This document shows positions 1 to 10,192 of a DNA stretch of 20,275 nt, in pieces. The first letter of the stretch is position 1. The number at the start of each line of letters is the position of its first letter. Both the position numbers and the translations under genes were made by a program. The notes below the pieces were generated by a model, which saw only the letters and a program-made list of their open reading frames with translations, was not told the DNA's origin and searched no databases. The DNA is taken from NCBI GenBank assembly GCA_025765595.1, contig JAIVFH010000433.1:1-20275 (forward strand). Reading direction: 5' to 3'. This stretch comes from Obelidium mucronatum. Taxonomy: Eukaryota > Chytridiomycota > Chytridiomycetes > Chytridiales > Chytriomycetaceae.

Positions 1-1429
1 CCGTAAAGAGCGAGACCCAAGTCGATGGCGATACCACCCATGGCCAACATCCAGGTCTCAACGGTAGCGTTCTTGGCAACCTTACCAGTAGACCAGAGGT
101 CATGGACAGCAGCGAGTGGACCAATAGCGTTGGCAACGTCGTTGGAACCGTGAGCAAACGAAGCAAACGAAGCAGTCATGACTTGGAGGAAAGAGAACAA
201 GAATTCCACCTTGTTGTCGTAAATAGTAGCGTGAGCGTGAGCTTCATGGGCATGTTCAGATTGAACACCCGCGACATCCATAAAAAGACCCTTTTTGGCA
301 AGTTCGTAGGTACCTTGAAGCCCGTTCTTGATTGTGGAGACCACGTTCTTGGAATCAGTGTGTCCTTGACCAGCAGCAGGAGCAGGAGCGCCCTCCTTGT
401 CAGCAACAATAAAGTCTCCAGCAACGGCAGCCGCTTGCTTCTCACCGTCTTCGAGGAGGTGTGGGGTAAATTGGGTCTTGAGTTCGAGTTCGAGTTTCTC
501 GTTCTTTGGCTGAGTTGGGACGACAAAGATGTAGAAAAAGTGGTACCACTTCAAATCCTCTTCCTTCTCAAGCTTTCGGATAAAGTAAGGGATGGCGCAG
601 ACAAGACAAACAATAAGGACAACCGCGCACATCCCCCCAACAATTCCCATACAAAGCGCAACGTCACCAGAAACAGTCAATGGACCACCAAAAGTAGCAG
701 CAGTGATCTTCAAGGTGGACTTTCCGTTCTTGGAAACAACGTAAAACGCCACAATGAAGGTTGTGACGACAAAGTAGACTGGGATCGCGTAGATTCCAGC
801 GCGGAGTGGGTTCTTGGCTTTGAGGACAAACTGGCGAGTGAGACCGTAGATGAGAGCCGCGAGAAGAGCGGCGACAGCGGGGGAGATTAACCAGGACGCA
901 ACGATTTGGGCAACACCCTTGCCTTCCCAAGCCCAGTTAACAGCATCGGTTCCGTAAGCAGAGATACCGACACCGATGATGGCACCGACGATCGAGTGGG
1001 TGGTGGAAACGGGCCATCCGAAACGGGTGGCAGTCATGACCCAGGTGGAAGATCCAATCAGGGCGCACATAAAAGCGCTCATGAGCAAATCTTGGCGCTT
1101 GTCGAACATGGAAAGGGCAATGATACCGTCCTTGATGGTTCCAGTGGTGGACGCACCGAGGGCGATGGCACCAATGAATTCAGTGAAGATGGCGATGCAA
1201 CAGGCTTGCCACAGCTTCAAGGATCGGGATCCGACAGAAGTGGCGAAGGAGTTGGCGACATCGTTGGCACCTGAATAGCACGCATTGAAAGAGATATGAA
1301 TTAGTCGAGATGCAATGGAATTCAAGAGCGGGCTTTAATACCAATGGCGTATGCATCGAGGAAGGAGAATGCAACGGTGAGGGCAAAGATCCAGGTGTAG
1401 GAGTGAACTGGAATCGGAGTCGGAGCCAT
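1..1429 (-). CDS. PHO89: PiT-family phosphate:cation symporter, copy 1 (3' end outside window)
   Basis: Inorganic phosphate transporter of the PHO-4/Pho89/PiT family, expected to import phosphate with Na+ or H+ at the plasma membrane. Exon 1 is 1429..1342 (starts MAPTPIPVHSYTW). A 71-nt GT-AG intron (1341..1271) interrupts the first Gly of the signature GANDVANSFATSVGS. Exon 2 runs from 1270 off the left edge, open throughout. About 452 residues are visible and roughly 100 C-terminal residues are missing, judged from the neighbouring paralogue. Visible hallmarks are GANDVANS, GWPVSTTHS and, in the second half, AHGSNDVANAIGP, the two inverted PiT repeats separated by a hydrophilic loop. The loop is about 9 residues longer than in copy 2 and carries a His-rich patch (EHAHEAHAHA, near 220-260). 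Codons strongly prefer C or T in third position, suggesting high expression. It is tandem and co-directional with copy 2. Confidence 0.93.
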
Positions 1430-1500
1430 GTTTTTTTTCTTTTCTTTTCAAGAAGGGAATGAGTCAATTCCCCTTTTTATTTTTTTCAAATTTTTCAGAA

Positions 1501-1530
1501 GGCACGCGCTCTAATTGCATTGGCACGCGC
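1501..1530 (-). promoter_or_regulatory. Paired GCGCGTGCC boxes upstream of PiT copy 1
   Basis: Two perfect direct copies of GGCACGCGC (1501-1509 and 1522-1530; GCGCGTGCC in the gene's orientation) lie about 72 and 93 bp before the ATG at 1429. The PiT copy 2 upstream region has the same pair in the same orientation. The core CACGCG is one base from the CACGTG E-box bound by Pho4/NUC-1 bHLH factors, so a phosphate-response element is a reasonable guess. The core contents are seen; the function is inferred. Confidence 0.45.
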
Positions 1531-1694
1531 CTTTTGGACTCTGCCGAAAAAATCTCATTCCAAAAAAAGCCGTGTTTCGCTGATATGCTTCATTTAACAA
1601 GCCGGATAATATCAGGAAAGAGCTTGAAAGATCATCAGATTCCACGCAGCACTTTTGAAGTTTTGGTTGTGTTGTTTTTCACGCCGAGGTGCGG

Positions 1695-1730
1695 GTAGAT
1701 GACTAAGCCAACGCTTGGCCGGTAATCTAC
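1695..1730. repeat. Bipartite inverted repeat
   Basis: Outer arms GTAGAT (1695-1700) and ATCTAC (1725-1730) enclose inner arms GCCAA (1707-1711) and TTGGC (1715-1719) around a CGC loop, the two pairs nearly sharing one centre. It lies about 270 bp upstream of the PiT copy 1 ATG, between the two transporter genes. It could form a cruciform or be a symmetric protein-binding site. No known element was recognised. Confidence 0.5.
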
Positions 1731-1953
1731 TAATCAAAAAATACAAAAAAAGACAGATATCAGAAAACGACGGCAAACCGATTTATTCCGTCTAGGTTTC
1801 ACACAAAAATTATCAACTAGCGTTTCGTTCGAAATCTGGAAGTTCATACAGGTAATTAAGTTATAATAAAAACTATGTTTACTTTTATTCTAAATTATCC
1901 AACAAAAGAAATAGACTTCTGCATAGGGTAGTTGTTTCTTGTTTTCTTTTCTT

Positions 1954-3664
1954 TTACTTGTTGAAGCTTGGTCCACGAGTGAGGAGCGCGTAGAGGCATC
2001 CAGCAGAAACACCAGCAACTGGAAGCGTAAGCAACCAAGAGAACAGAGTCCAAGAAACCATCTTCCAGTTAATAGCCTTGGCAGTACCGTTCATAAGACC
2101 GACACCAATAGTAGCACCAACGATACATTGAGTAGTAGAAACTGGGAGAGCCAAGAAGGAGGCAGAAATGACGGAAAGAGCGGCACCGAGTTCCATGGCG
2201 AAACCACGGGATGGGGAGTGGTAAGTCAAGTTGTTACCCAAGTTGATCATGATTCTCCAGCCGTAGAGAGCGAGACCCAAGTCGATGGCGATACCACCCA
2301 TGGCCAACATCCAGGTTTCGACGGTGGCGTTCTTGGCGACCTTACCGGTAGACCAGAGGTCGTGGACGGCAGCGAGGGGACCAATAGCGTTGGCAACATC
2401 ATTGGAACCGTGAGCAAACGAAGCAAAAGAAGCAGTCATGACTTGGAGGAAAGAGAACAAGAATTCCACCTTGTTGTCGTAAATAGTAGCGTGACCGTGA
2501 GCACTTTGAGCATTCTCAGACTGAACGGAAGCAACATCCATAAAGAGACCCTTTTTGGCAAGTTCGTAGGTACCTTGAAGACCATTCTTGATTGTGGAGA
2601 CCACGTTCTTGGAGTCGGTTTGGCCGTCGGCAACGTGCACTTTTTGTTCAGTGTCTGCAGTTGGGATAACCTTTTCACCGTCTTCGAGGAGGTGTGGGGT
2701 GAATTGGGCCTTGAGGTCGTGTTCGAGCTTCTCGTTCTTTGGTTGAGTTGGAACGGCGAAAATGTAAAAGAAGTGGTGCCACTTCAAGTCTTCTTCCTTT
2801 TCGAGTTTACGGATAAAGTAAGGGATGGCGCAGACGACACAGACGAGGAGGACGAACGCGGACATTCCTCCGACGATTCCCATACAGAGAGCGACATCAC
2901 CGGCAACAGTCAATGGACCACCGAAAGTGGCGGCGGTGATCTTCAAGGTGGACTTTCCGTTCTTGGAGACAACGTAGAAACCGACAATGAAGGTGGTGAC
3001 GACAAAGTAGACTGGGATCGCGTAGATTCCGGCACGGAGTGGGTTCTTGGCCTTGAGGACAAATTGGCGGGTGAGTCCGTAGATACCGGCGGCGAGGATG
3101 GCAGCGACGGCTGGGGAGATCAACCAGGAAGCAACAATCTGGGCAACACCCTTGCCTTCCCAAGCCCAGTTGACGGCATCGGTTCCGTAAGCAGAGATAC
3201 CGACACCAATAAGGGCACCGACAATAGAGTGAGTAGTGGAAACAGGCCATCCGAAACGGGTGGCAATCATAACCCATGTGGAGGATCCAATCAAGGCACA
3301 CATGAATGCAGCCATGAGCAGATCTTGACGCTTGTCAAACAGAGCCAAAGCAATGATACCGTCCTTGATGGTTCCGGTGGTGGAAGCACCGAGAGCGATA
3401 GCTCCAATGAATTCAGTGAAGATGGCAATGCAACAAGCTTGCCACAGCTTCAAGGATCGGGAACCGACAGAAGTGGCGAAGGAGTTGGCAACATCGTTGG
3501 CACCTATAGACACAAGCAAATCAAATTGGTGTTAAAATTCGCTCTTGCAATCAATATTGCTCTTCTGCAATTTTACCGATGGCGTAGGCATCGAGGAAAG
3601 AGAAGGCAACAGTGAGACCGAAGATCCAGGTGTAGGAGTGAACTGGGATTGGAACTGGAGGCAT
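1954..3664 (-). CDS. PHO89: PiT-family phosphate:cation symporter, copy 2 (complete)
   Basis: Complete plasma-membrane phosphate symporter of the PHO-4/Pho89/PiT family, 545 aa. Exons are 3664..3577 and 3503..1954; the 73-nt intron (3576..3504) splits the Gly of GANDVANSFATSVGS at phase 1, exactly as in copy 1. The protein starts MPPVPIPVHSYTW. Key blocks are GANDVANS (residues 30-37), WPVSTTHS (115-122), a cytosolic-type hydrophilic loop (about 255-372), AHGSNDVANAIGP (393-405) and LPVSTTQC (483-490). The two NDVAN repeats and two PVSTT repeats are the inverted-topology signature of the family. It ends SFNK. Apart from length and sequence of the central loop it is very close to copy 1 at DNA level, indicating a fairly recent tandem duplication or gene conversion. 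Transport of phosphate is family knowledge; the cation is not readable from sequence. Confidence 0.96.
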
Positions 3665-3744
3665 ATGTGTCTTTTTTTTTCAGAGAAGTTCTTCTGCTAT
3701 TTTCCCAGGCTTGGGTGATTCGCGATTAAATAGCAAATATTTTG

Positions 3745-3769
3745 GGCACGCGCTGCAACGAGGCACGCG
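3745..3769 (-). promoter_or_regulatory. Paired CGCGTGCC boxes upstream of PiT copy 2
   Basis: GGCACGCGC at 3745-3753 and GGCACGCG at 3762-3769, in the same orientation and 81 and 98 bp before the ATG at 3664. They match the pair ahead of PiT copy 1 although the surrounding upstream sequence of the two genes is otherwise unlike. The second box overlaps ACGCGT, the MCB core, so an alternative reading is a cell-cycle-type site. A phosphate-responsive role is inference. Confidence 0.45.
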
Positions 3770-4555
3770 TTTAGAAAAATTGATTAAAATGCGAAATTTT
3801 TATTGGTGGGCTTTAATGTATTTACTCAAGAAGGCGAACACCTCCATCATGCAAGGATTGTTTCTAATATTACATGTTTTAAAAAAATGTTAGCTGTTTA
3901 TGGGAGCCAAATATCTTTATTGTGACGTCGAGATCTCGTTGGAATGAGGCCACGCAGCCATACAGGGCATGCAAGTCTAAAAAAGGTTCAAAGATACTAC
4001 ATATCACAAACAGGGGTTTTGTCATAAATAATCTGTTTCAAAGGAATATCAGTATATACTGAACACTGTCGTTGGTCTTGTTGAAAACGTAGTATGTCCT
4101 TCTGTCAATTGGAATGGCAACCCAAGATATTTCTTTCATGCGACAAGTTTCCTTTGGATTCACGCGTTTCTAAACATGCCACTGGAAACGGGTTTGACTT
4201 TTTTCAGTGATAGGACAAAGCATTTGGCATGTCACGATGAGAGACACAAGGCGAAGTCGTTTGGGTTTCCACTATTTGCTCACTCCGTTTCTCTATTGGC
4301 GTATTGTTAATTAACTCAGTTTTTAGGTTACTCTGTGCCTCGTCTGTGTTGAACTACTTGAGTGTTGTGTCGTCATGGACCAACATGGATTGTGAGTCAC
4401 AGGATGTTACACAAATACACTTCAACAACATATTGGCTGCCACCCTATCCAGCTTATTTGCTAAATAACAGATACTGTCTGTGCTTGTATGAGCTCTCAT
4501 GGCTCTGACGGAGATGCTGGGGGCTGTCCTTCATATATTGGTTGGGTTTGTAGAT

Positions 4556-4580
4556 TCAGATTCTCGTGGTCCGAATCTGA
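4556..4580. repeat. Short hairpin in intergenic DNA
   Basis: Perfect 8-bp arms TCAGATTC (4556-4563) and GAATCTGA (4573-4580) with a 9-nt loop. No run of T follows it and no family was recognised. It may be chance. Confidence 0.35.
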
Positions 4581-4999
4581 TTTTGTAAAAAAGAGGGTCA
4601 AGACTACTGATTTGGCAACGAATTTTTTCTTTTTTTGAAGTGAGTGGAAGTCAAAGTCCGCTGCCAGAATTATTGTCATATGGACCACAAGATCTGGAAT
4701 TCAAACACACATTTCAAACTCAAAACAAGTTGATTCCGCATGAAGCTGAAGCGTATGACATTGGTTCTAGTCTCAGTCTATGTCAATTGGAGTGACAAGA
4801 TCGCAGTCGCTCTCTCTTTCTCTCTGTTGTCAAAGCATTGAAACGTTACACGGATCTTTTGGATAAAGAAAGAGAGATACATGGTTCCTTTTCTCTCGGA
4901 GCCACAAACCTGGTAACCCGTAAGACAGACCGTGGATTGTTTGCATTCTTGAGATATTTATCCGACACTTTTTCAACATTTTTCCGGAAATCCAATCCA

Positions 5000-5845
5000 A
5001 TGCAGCGGCTGCCACCCGAGGTTCAGCTCCTAGTGCGGCTGCAGCTCCCGATCAACGGCACGCTGCGGCTCGCGGCGCTCGGACTGCCGCACAGCGCGCT
5101 CAGCGGCGGACTGCTGTCGGGCGTGGGGCTTGTGCGGGCGCACATTGCGCACGGACTGGCGCGCGCCGGCGACGACTGGCGGCGGTTCGTTGCGGCGAAT
5201 GGGCTCGGCGACGCGGGCGCGTGGGCGGCGCTGCCGCTGGCGTACCAGGCGCTGCTGCTGGCGGCGGCGCTCGAGTCCGAGTGTGACTCAGAGTGCGCCT
5301 TCGCGCCGTCGCACGAAAAGGCCGCCGCCGTCGCGTCTCTCCTCCTGGCGCTTCCCGCCCGCGCGTGCCAAGCCGACGCGCTGCTCGTCTGGACGGCCGC
5401 CGGCGGCCACTGGGCGGCTGCCAGGCTCGTGCTGGCGCAGCCGGGGATCGATGCGGGGACGCGCGGCTGTCTGGCGCTGCGGGCGGCGCTCAAGGCCGGC
5501 CGCCTGGACATTGTGCGGCTGCTGGTCGAGGACCACAAGCAGGATGCGGCAATGAGTCACAACCTGCCGCTGCTGATTGCCGTCCAAAGCGGCCATGAAG
5601 AACTGGTGCGCTATCTGATTAAACTAGACGCTGTGGATCCTACGGATGAGCACTGTCGGGCGGTTGTGGCGGCCGTTTCCAACCTGGACGGCAGAATATG
5701 CAGAGTGCTTCTTCAGAGCAACAAGATTGGCCCCTTACTCCTGCTGAAAATATGCATTCAAACTTTTATCGCTTACTTGAATGCAAAAGTCGGTCCTGCC
5801 TTTCTGTTTTCGTTTATATGCTTCTACTTTTGTTCAAAGTCCTGA
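5000..5845 (+). CDS. Ankyrin-repeat protein, F-box-like N-terminus
   Basis: Predicted 281-aa protein starting MQRLPPEVQLLVRLQLP; the LPPEV opening resembles the start of an F-box, but the match is weak. The first in-frame ATG is at 5000; the frame is open farther upstream only from a TTG. Four degenerate ankyrin units are visible at about residues 123-240, for example ALKAGRLDIVRLLVED and LIAVQSGHEELVRYLIK, suggesting a protein-protein adaptor. The tail after residue 240 changes to a hydrophobic stretch (VGPAFLFSFICFYF), so the gene may be shortened or its last repeats degraded. The region 5000-5550 is strikingly GC-rich against AT-rich flanks, while the tail returns to the local composition. 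No intron is needed. Convergent with the XPF gene, 116 bp apart. Specific function unknown. Confidence 0.72.
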   Translation: MQRLPPEVQLLVRLQLPINGTLRLAALGLPHSALSGGLLSGVGLVRAHIAHGLARAGDDWRRFVAANGLGDAGAWAALPLAYQALLLAAALESECDSECAFAPSHEKAAAVASLLLALPARACQADALLVWTAAGGHWAAARLVLAQPGIDAGTRGCLALRAALKAGRLDIVRLLVEDHKQDAAMSHNLPLLIAVQSGHEELVRYLIKLDAVDPTDEHCRAVVAAVSNLDGRICRVLLQSNKIGPLLLLKICIQTFIAYLNAKVGPAFLFSFICFYFCSKS

Positions 5846-5961
5846 TTTCATTTATTTATCGATATGTTATTATTCCCCTCCTCTACATTAATGTAAACAC
5901 TTGAAAAAGTAAATCTAATTATAATGATACATGTATTATATAGTCTATATGACTTTACACT

Positions 5962-8900
5962 CTACTCGCTTCTTCTCAAATCTGCAACCAAAAACTCATG
6001 CAACAATCGGCCCCCTTCCTCCCCCACAAGAACCTGACATTCCTCCAAATCCATTTTTGCAATCGCAGCGATCGATTCCACGCGTCTCATGATGTTCCTA
6101 TAATTCTTGGAAGTAATGCCTGGAAGTGATCGAATCATGTCGGACGGCGTGATGCTGAAAACACTATCTATCGGTTCTCCGCTTTCGATTCCTAAACTCA
6201 TTGCATCTTCCATTGAAGGTTCTTTTTGGTCTTTCTGGAAAAAAGAGTTTTTTTTTTTTTTTTTTTGGTTTTATGACTAACTCTCTTTGAAAAAAACAAA
6301 GCACAACTCACCTTTAAATCTTCAAAGATTTCTGCAGTCGCTGCTGGACTACTACTCCAAATAATCCTCAATTTCGGAAACGTAATCGCCAATAAAGCCA
6401 ACTTGGAATTCAAATCCTCATCCTCCCTACTATTCCCGTTGTTGTTGTTATTGTTACTAGAATCCGTTTTCACTGCTGTCCCCAATGCAAACGCTTTCCC
6501 CTGCGCGAATTCAATCAAGAGCACGGGAATCGGGTAATGCAGACACATTGCTTCTGCTTGTGTATAAAGCCGTCCCGATTTAAACGATCCAACTAAATCA
6601 GGGATCGATTTCCGTTCAACGCAGATTTGTGGTGTGAGTATGTAATCTCCTACTTCGAGAGTACATGGCCGGATTTTCATGCGGCGGGAGTGGAGGAGGG
6701 AGGGGAGGGCGGAACGGAATTCTCGGACATCCACAATCACCTTTTTTTTTATGATGACATTATTTGTTATTACTAATAACCGGGAAACAAATATCATTAA
6801 AAAAAATACCTGGTTTGAGTCTGCTGCGGCAATCATTTGACCTCCTGCTGCACGTGTATCAATGTTTCTCCAAAAGAGATCTTCTGGATCAACAACGCGA
6901 CCATCCTGGTCTATCGGAATAGCCATATTCTAGTAAGAGAGTCTTTAGAAGAAAGTAAGAAAAAAATATCCACAAAAAAAAAGAGACTCAAACAGCTTTC
7001 TCTCGAATCAGTTTCTCAAACGCATCCTTTTCTTTTCGTAGTGAAGTCAAATATTTCTGTTCCTCAATTGAATTATCATAAATCATAAAGTATACGGATA
7101 AGTCTGGTTTTCCTTTGTTCTGTGCGTGGTAAACCTATGTGTTTTTTTTTGTTGTGTGTCACTATAAAGCTATACCAAATAAAATAAAAAGTAAAAAAAA
7201 AAAAAAAAACAACCTCTAATCTTCGAATATATGCGGTATCCACATCATACATGATGACAGTCGACGGCTTCAAAACTTCAAGCATCCTGCTATCATCATC
7301 TCCATTTGTCATGTATCCACCACTGGGGCTTAAAATGGATGTGCAATAAGGTCGGATAATGATTGCCGGTGCCGTTGATAACTCTACAACTCCAAAGTGT
7401 GAGTTGAATTCGGCTGTATCCAGGGGCGCTGAAGGGTCCATATATCTCTTTCCAAAAATGTCGATTGCAGGTCCAGTAGATCCCTTTTCACGAGGAAACG
7501 AGTCTTGGTCAAGTCTGCAAAGAAACACCACCAAAGAATAGCAAAAAGGTAAGGTTTTGTAAGCGCTCAAGGTCCTCCACAAAAAAAGGAACGGGCTGCC
7601 AAACAAAAAAAGCTCTTACAGGTCTGATTGATCGCCATCGATGCCTTCGACACTACTACTACCATCACCGAGGGCTCTAGAAATCGAATCAATCTCGCGG
7701 TTCGCTGCTGCCCCTCCAGCACCACCACCACGTAGCCTTCGTCGTGACTGAAGTGAAGCTCCTGCAGCCACGCCTCTCCCACTACCGCTTGAAGCTCCTC
7801 TAGAGAACCCACCGCCACGAGACCCAACCACGCCCCCACGAAGATTCCCACCGGCTGTCCCACCGCCTCGACCGCGGTTCCCATTGTTATTGTTTCGGAA
7901 TTTCTTGAAGCGAATGTTCCGCTCGACGTTTGAAACGCTTCCTTTCCATTTGAAGTAGTTGGAGACTTGTTTCGCCATCAAGGATTTGGCGCCTTTGGTG
8001 CTGAATGGCAGTGTGGCTGCTGTTGTTTGTGCTGGTGTTGTTGCTGGGTTGTTGATTGTGGATGATGATGAGGGTGGCTGGATCGTTGTTTTGGTTGCGC
8101 TTGCAGTGGTACTGCCGCCTCGTTGGCGGCGGCGGGATTGAGTGTTTGCAGGACGCGGGGCTGCTGGTTGTGGGGGTGGAGGGGTTTCTTCGTCATCTGA
8201 AAACATTATGGTGCTACGGGTTCTTTTTTTGGAGTTGGATGTTGCTGTTGTTGCTGATGTCATTGTAGCTTTGTTGAAGATATGGTTTGAGAGAATTTCG
8301 GAAAGCTGGGTACATGTTCTTTCGCCGTGAACCATGATCAAGATTGGTCCACATTCTGGCCAAAAAAAAATCGGAAACGGGAGGTATTAAAACACATACA
8401 TCAAAAAAAAAAAAAAGGAAAGGTAATGGGAAAAATAAAAAAAACCCCAATTATACCTCCTTCACCAGCGGCATGATTTCGTTTCATAACAATCTCCTTG
8501 ACTAAATCACGTATCGCTGACCATTTCGGTTGTTCCTCTGCAACGATTTCGATTCCTTCAGGAATATACAAGTTTGTGGATGCGGTTCCGAAACGGATTG
8601 TATTCCGAGATGCAACTGCGGCGGCGGTTGCTGCTGCTGCTGTTGCTGTTGCTGTCTCTTCCGTGTTACCAGCGCCTGCAACTTTTCGAAAGACACGTTT
8701 CTTTGCAGTTGAAAAAACAATATCGGTCGCGTCGTAGAACAACCAAGGACTCACAGAGGCGTCTGTACGTGAAGTTTGGAGTGGATCCAACGCGTTGGCG
8801 GCTTGTATTGATTCGAGGAAGGAGTAGAACGCCACGCAGTCGTATGTAGTTAAATACCTTTGTTTTTTAAAACACAAAAAAAAGGGGGGAGAATGAATAC

Positions 8901-10131
8901 GGTTACTCATTTTTTTCTATACATGATTGTATAAACCCCAATGATTCTATATTATTTACCCCAAGAGTCGCCGTAACGTTGAAATATCACTCACAATCTG
9001 CTTCGTGCGTAACCCAACTCGATGCCAAATGGGATCAAGCTGCATTTTCAAGAGTTGTTCAAAGGATGCGAATAGTGCGTGTTCAACTGAGAGTTCATCT
9101 GGATCCACCTAATTTTTTTTTGCCTTTTTAGAATCAGCATTTTCTATGTGTTGGGAATCGAAGTTTATGTGCATATTTACAAAGCGGTGAGCCCGTTTGA
9201 TTTCTAAAATGCTTTCATTAATGCAATCAATGATCGCGGCTTGTATGTCGGCCATATTTTTCGTCATTGGAACGCGTATCTGATGTACAGAAATGGGCGG
9301 GACAGCGTCAATCGTTTCTTGTATTTCCAAATGAAATCTTGATCAGAGTGTTTAGGTAAATATGGGTATAAAGCGGTTGAGAAAAAAAAAGGGGGGGAGT
9401 AAGAACCTTGGCCAGAAAAACACTTTCCGCAGATACAACAACTTCATTGTCTTTTCGAGTTTCCATAAAACCCCTGTATTCGTCAAGGACTCTGGTGATT
9501 CCGAAAACGCGCGGATAAACGCAACCTTGTTGGATTCACGTAAAAGTCTCAGAATAAAGGCTTCTGTTGAAGTTTCTGTGATGCTAAAAAAAAAAACCGG
9601 TGGTGGATAATTGTGACTTTTGAGTAAAGACAGAGATTGTAGCTTGGATATTCGCAACAGAACGAACCGATGTGCGTGACAAACGAGAACTCCTGTTACC
9701 AGATGTAATGGAACAACACCATTCAGTATATCCACTACTAGAATCCGAGACGTGCAGCTAATCACCCCGCCACCCAAATACCGCAACTTTCGAGTTGGCG
9801 CCGGAGTTTCATTCGCGATTGCGCAAAGCGATAGAGGTGGATCAGTAGTAGCTTCTCGCTGCCGAGCATCAGTGAACAAAGCCTCTGTTTCTTCGGTGGA
9901 GCAATTTAAAAGAAGAACGAGATTCGAAGGCGTTGCGTGGATCTTTATGAATTGGCCAAGGACTGTTTTGTGCAGAGAGAGGCCTCGTGCGGAAACAATG
10001 AATCCGTCGGAAGCTTCCTTGTCTCGATGTTGCAATAAGTCATCTGTATTGCTGCTGTCGCTTTCGTTGTTTTGAGGTTCTGTCAATGGCGGGAGTAGCT
10101 GGAGAGCCATGGATTGGTGGAACGGAAGCAT
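5962..10131 (-). CDS. XPF: XPF/ERCC4 (Rad1/Rad16) structure-specific endonuclease
   Basis: Catalytic subunit of the XPF-ERCC1 (Rad1-Rad10) 3'-flap endonuclease of nucleotide excision and crosslink repair, acting in the nucleus. Eleven exons give 1115 aa: 10131..9668, 9583..9407, 9337..9181, 9108..8960, 8857..8457, 8355..7620, 7514..7214, 7134..6994, 6929..6810, 6740..6312, 6234..5962. All phases match and joined blocks follow the family order: helicase-like region ([33 protein letters not shown]), [22 protein letters not shown], then [14 protein letters not shown]. The nuclease starts VIVDVREF (residue 883) and has G913-D914 and E924-R925-K926-x3-D930, so it should be active. A tandem HhH region closes the protein. 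Unusual inserts are an RGG-rich stretch (about 608-660), an alanine/threonine run and an Asn run inside the nuclease domain. An in-frame upstream ATG at 10173 would add 14 residues. Confidence 0.95.
8612..8656. repeat. Coding trinucleotide repeat in XPF
   Basis: Imperfect GCT/GTT/GCG triplet array on the + strand, encoding an alanine/threonine run ([13 protein letters not shown]) in XPF exon 5. It sits between the helicase-like blocks, where length variation should be tolerated. Confidence 0.75.
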
Positions 10132-10192
10132 CTCTTCGATGATATAAATATTAATAATAATCCGAAATGGCATTACTGTTTGTATTTATTTA

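Larger units (their letters stand above)
1430..1953. other. Intergenic: upstream region of PiT copy 1 and 3' flank of PiT copy 2
   Basis: No coding region is supported here. From the copy 1 ATG outward it holds a pyrimidine/purine-rich tract, an inverted repeat GGGAAT-GAGTCA-ATTCCC (1455-1472) that contains the AP-1/Gcn4-type heptamer TGAGTCA, two GGCACGCGC boxes (1501 and 1522), and a bipartite inverted repeat at 1695-1730. The part nearest 1954 is AT-rich and presumably contains the copy 2 3' UTR. Confidence 0.6.
3665..4999. other. Long intergenic region with no recognisable gene
   Basis: About 1.3 kb between the divergently transcribed PiT copy 2 and the ankyrin gene. Near the PiT start there are two GGCACGCG boxes. 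Further right there is a 9-bp palindrome GTGAGTCAC (4392-4400), a hairpin TCAGATTC/GAATCTGA with a 9-nt loop (4556-4580), and a CT-rich tract (4808-4825) ahead of the ankyrin gene. Short open frames here lack recognisable motifs or splice logic. I see no tRNA. Confidence 0.6.

Noticed and set aside
1939..3615. Long + strand open frame of 558 codons
   Set aside because: Exact antisense of PiT copy 2. The minus frame has all PiT signatures and a family-consistent intron, while the + frame product is low-complexity and unlike any protein I know. The + strand frames at 102-1278 are the same kind of shadow over copy 1.
4838..4999. N-terminal extension of the ankyrin protein
   Set aside because: The frame is open from a TTG only, and the first in-frame ATG is at 5000, directly before the conserved-looking LPPEV start.
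5962..10131. Several separate small minus-strand genes
   Set aside because: Their products fall in the order and spacing of one XPF protein, and all intervening gaps are GT-AG introns with matching phase.
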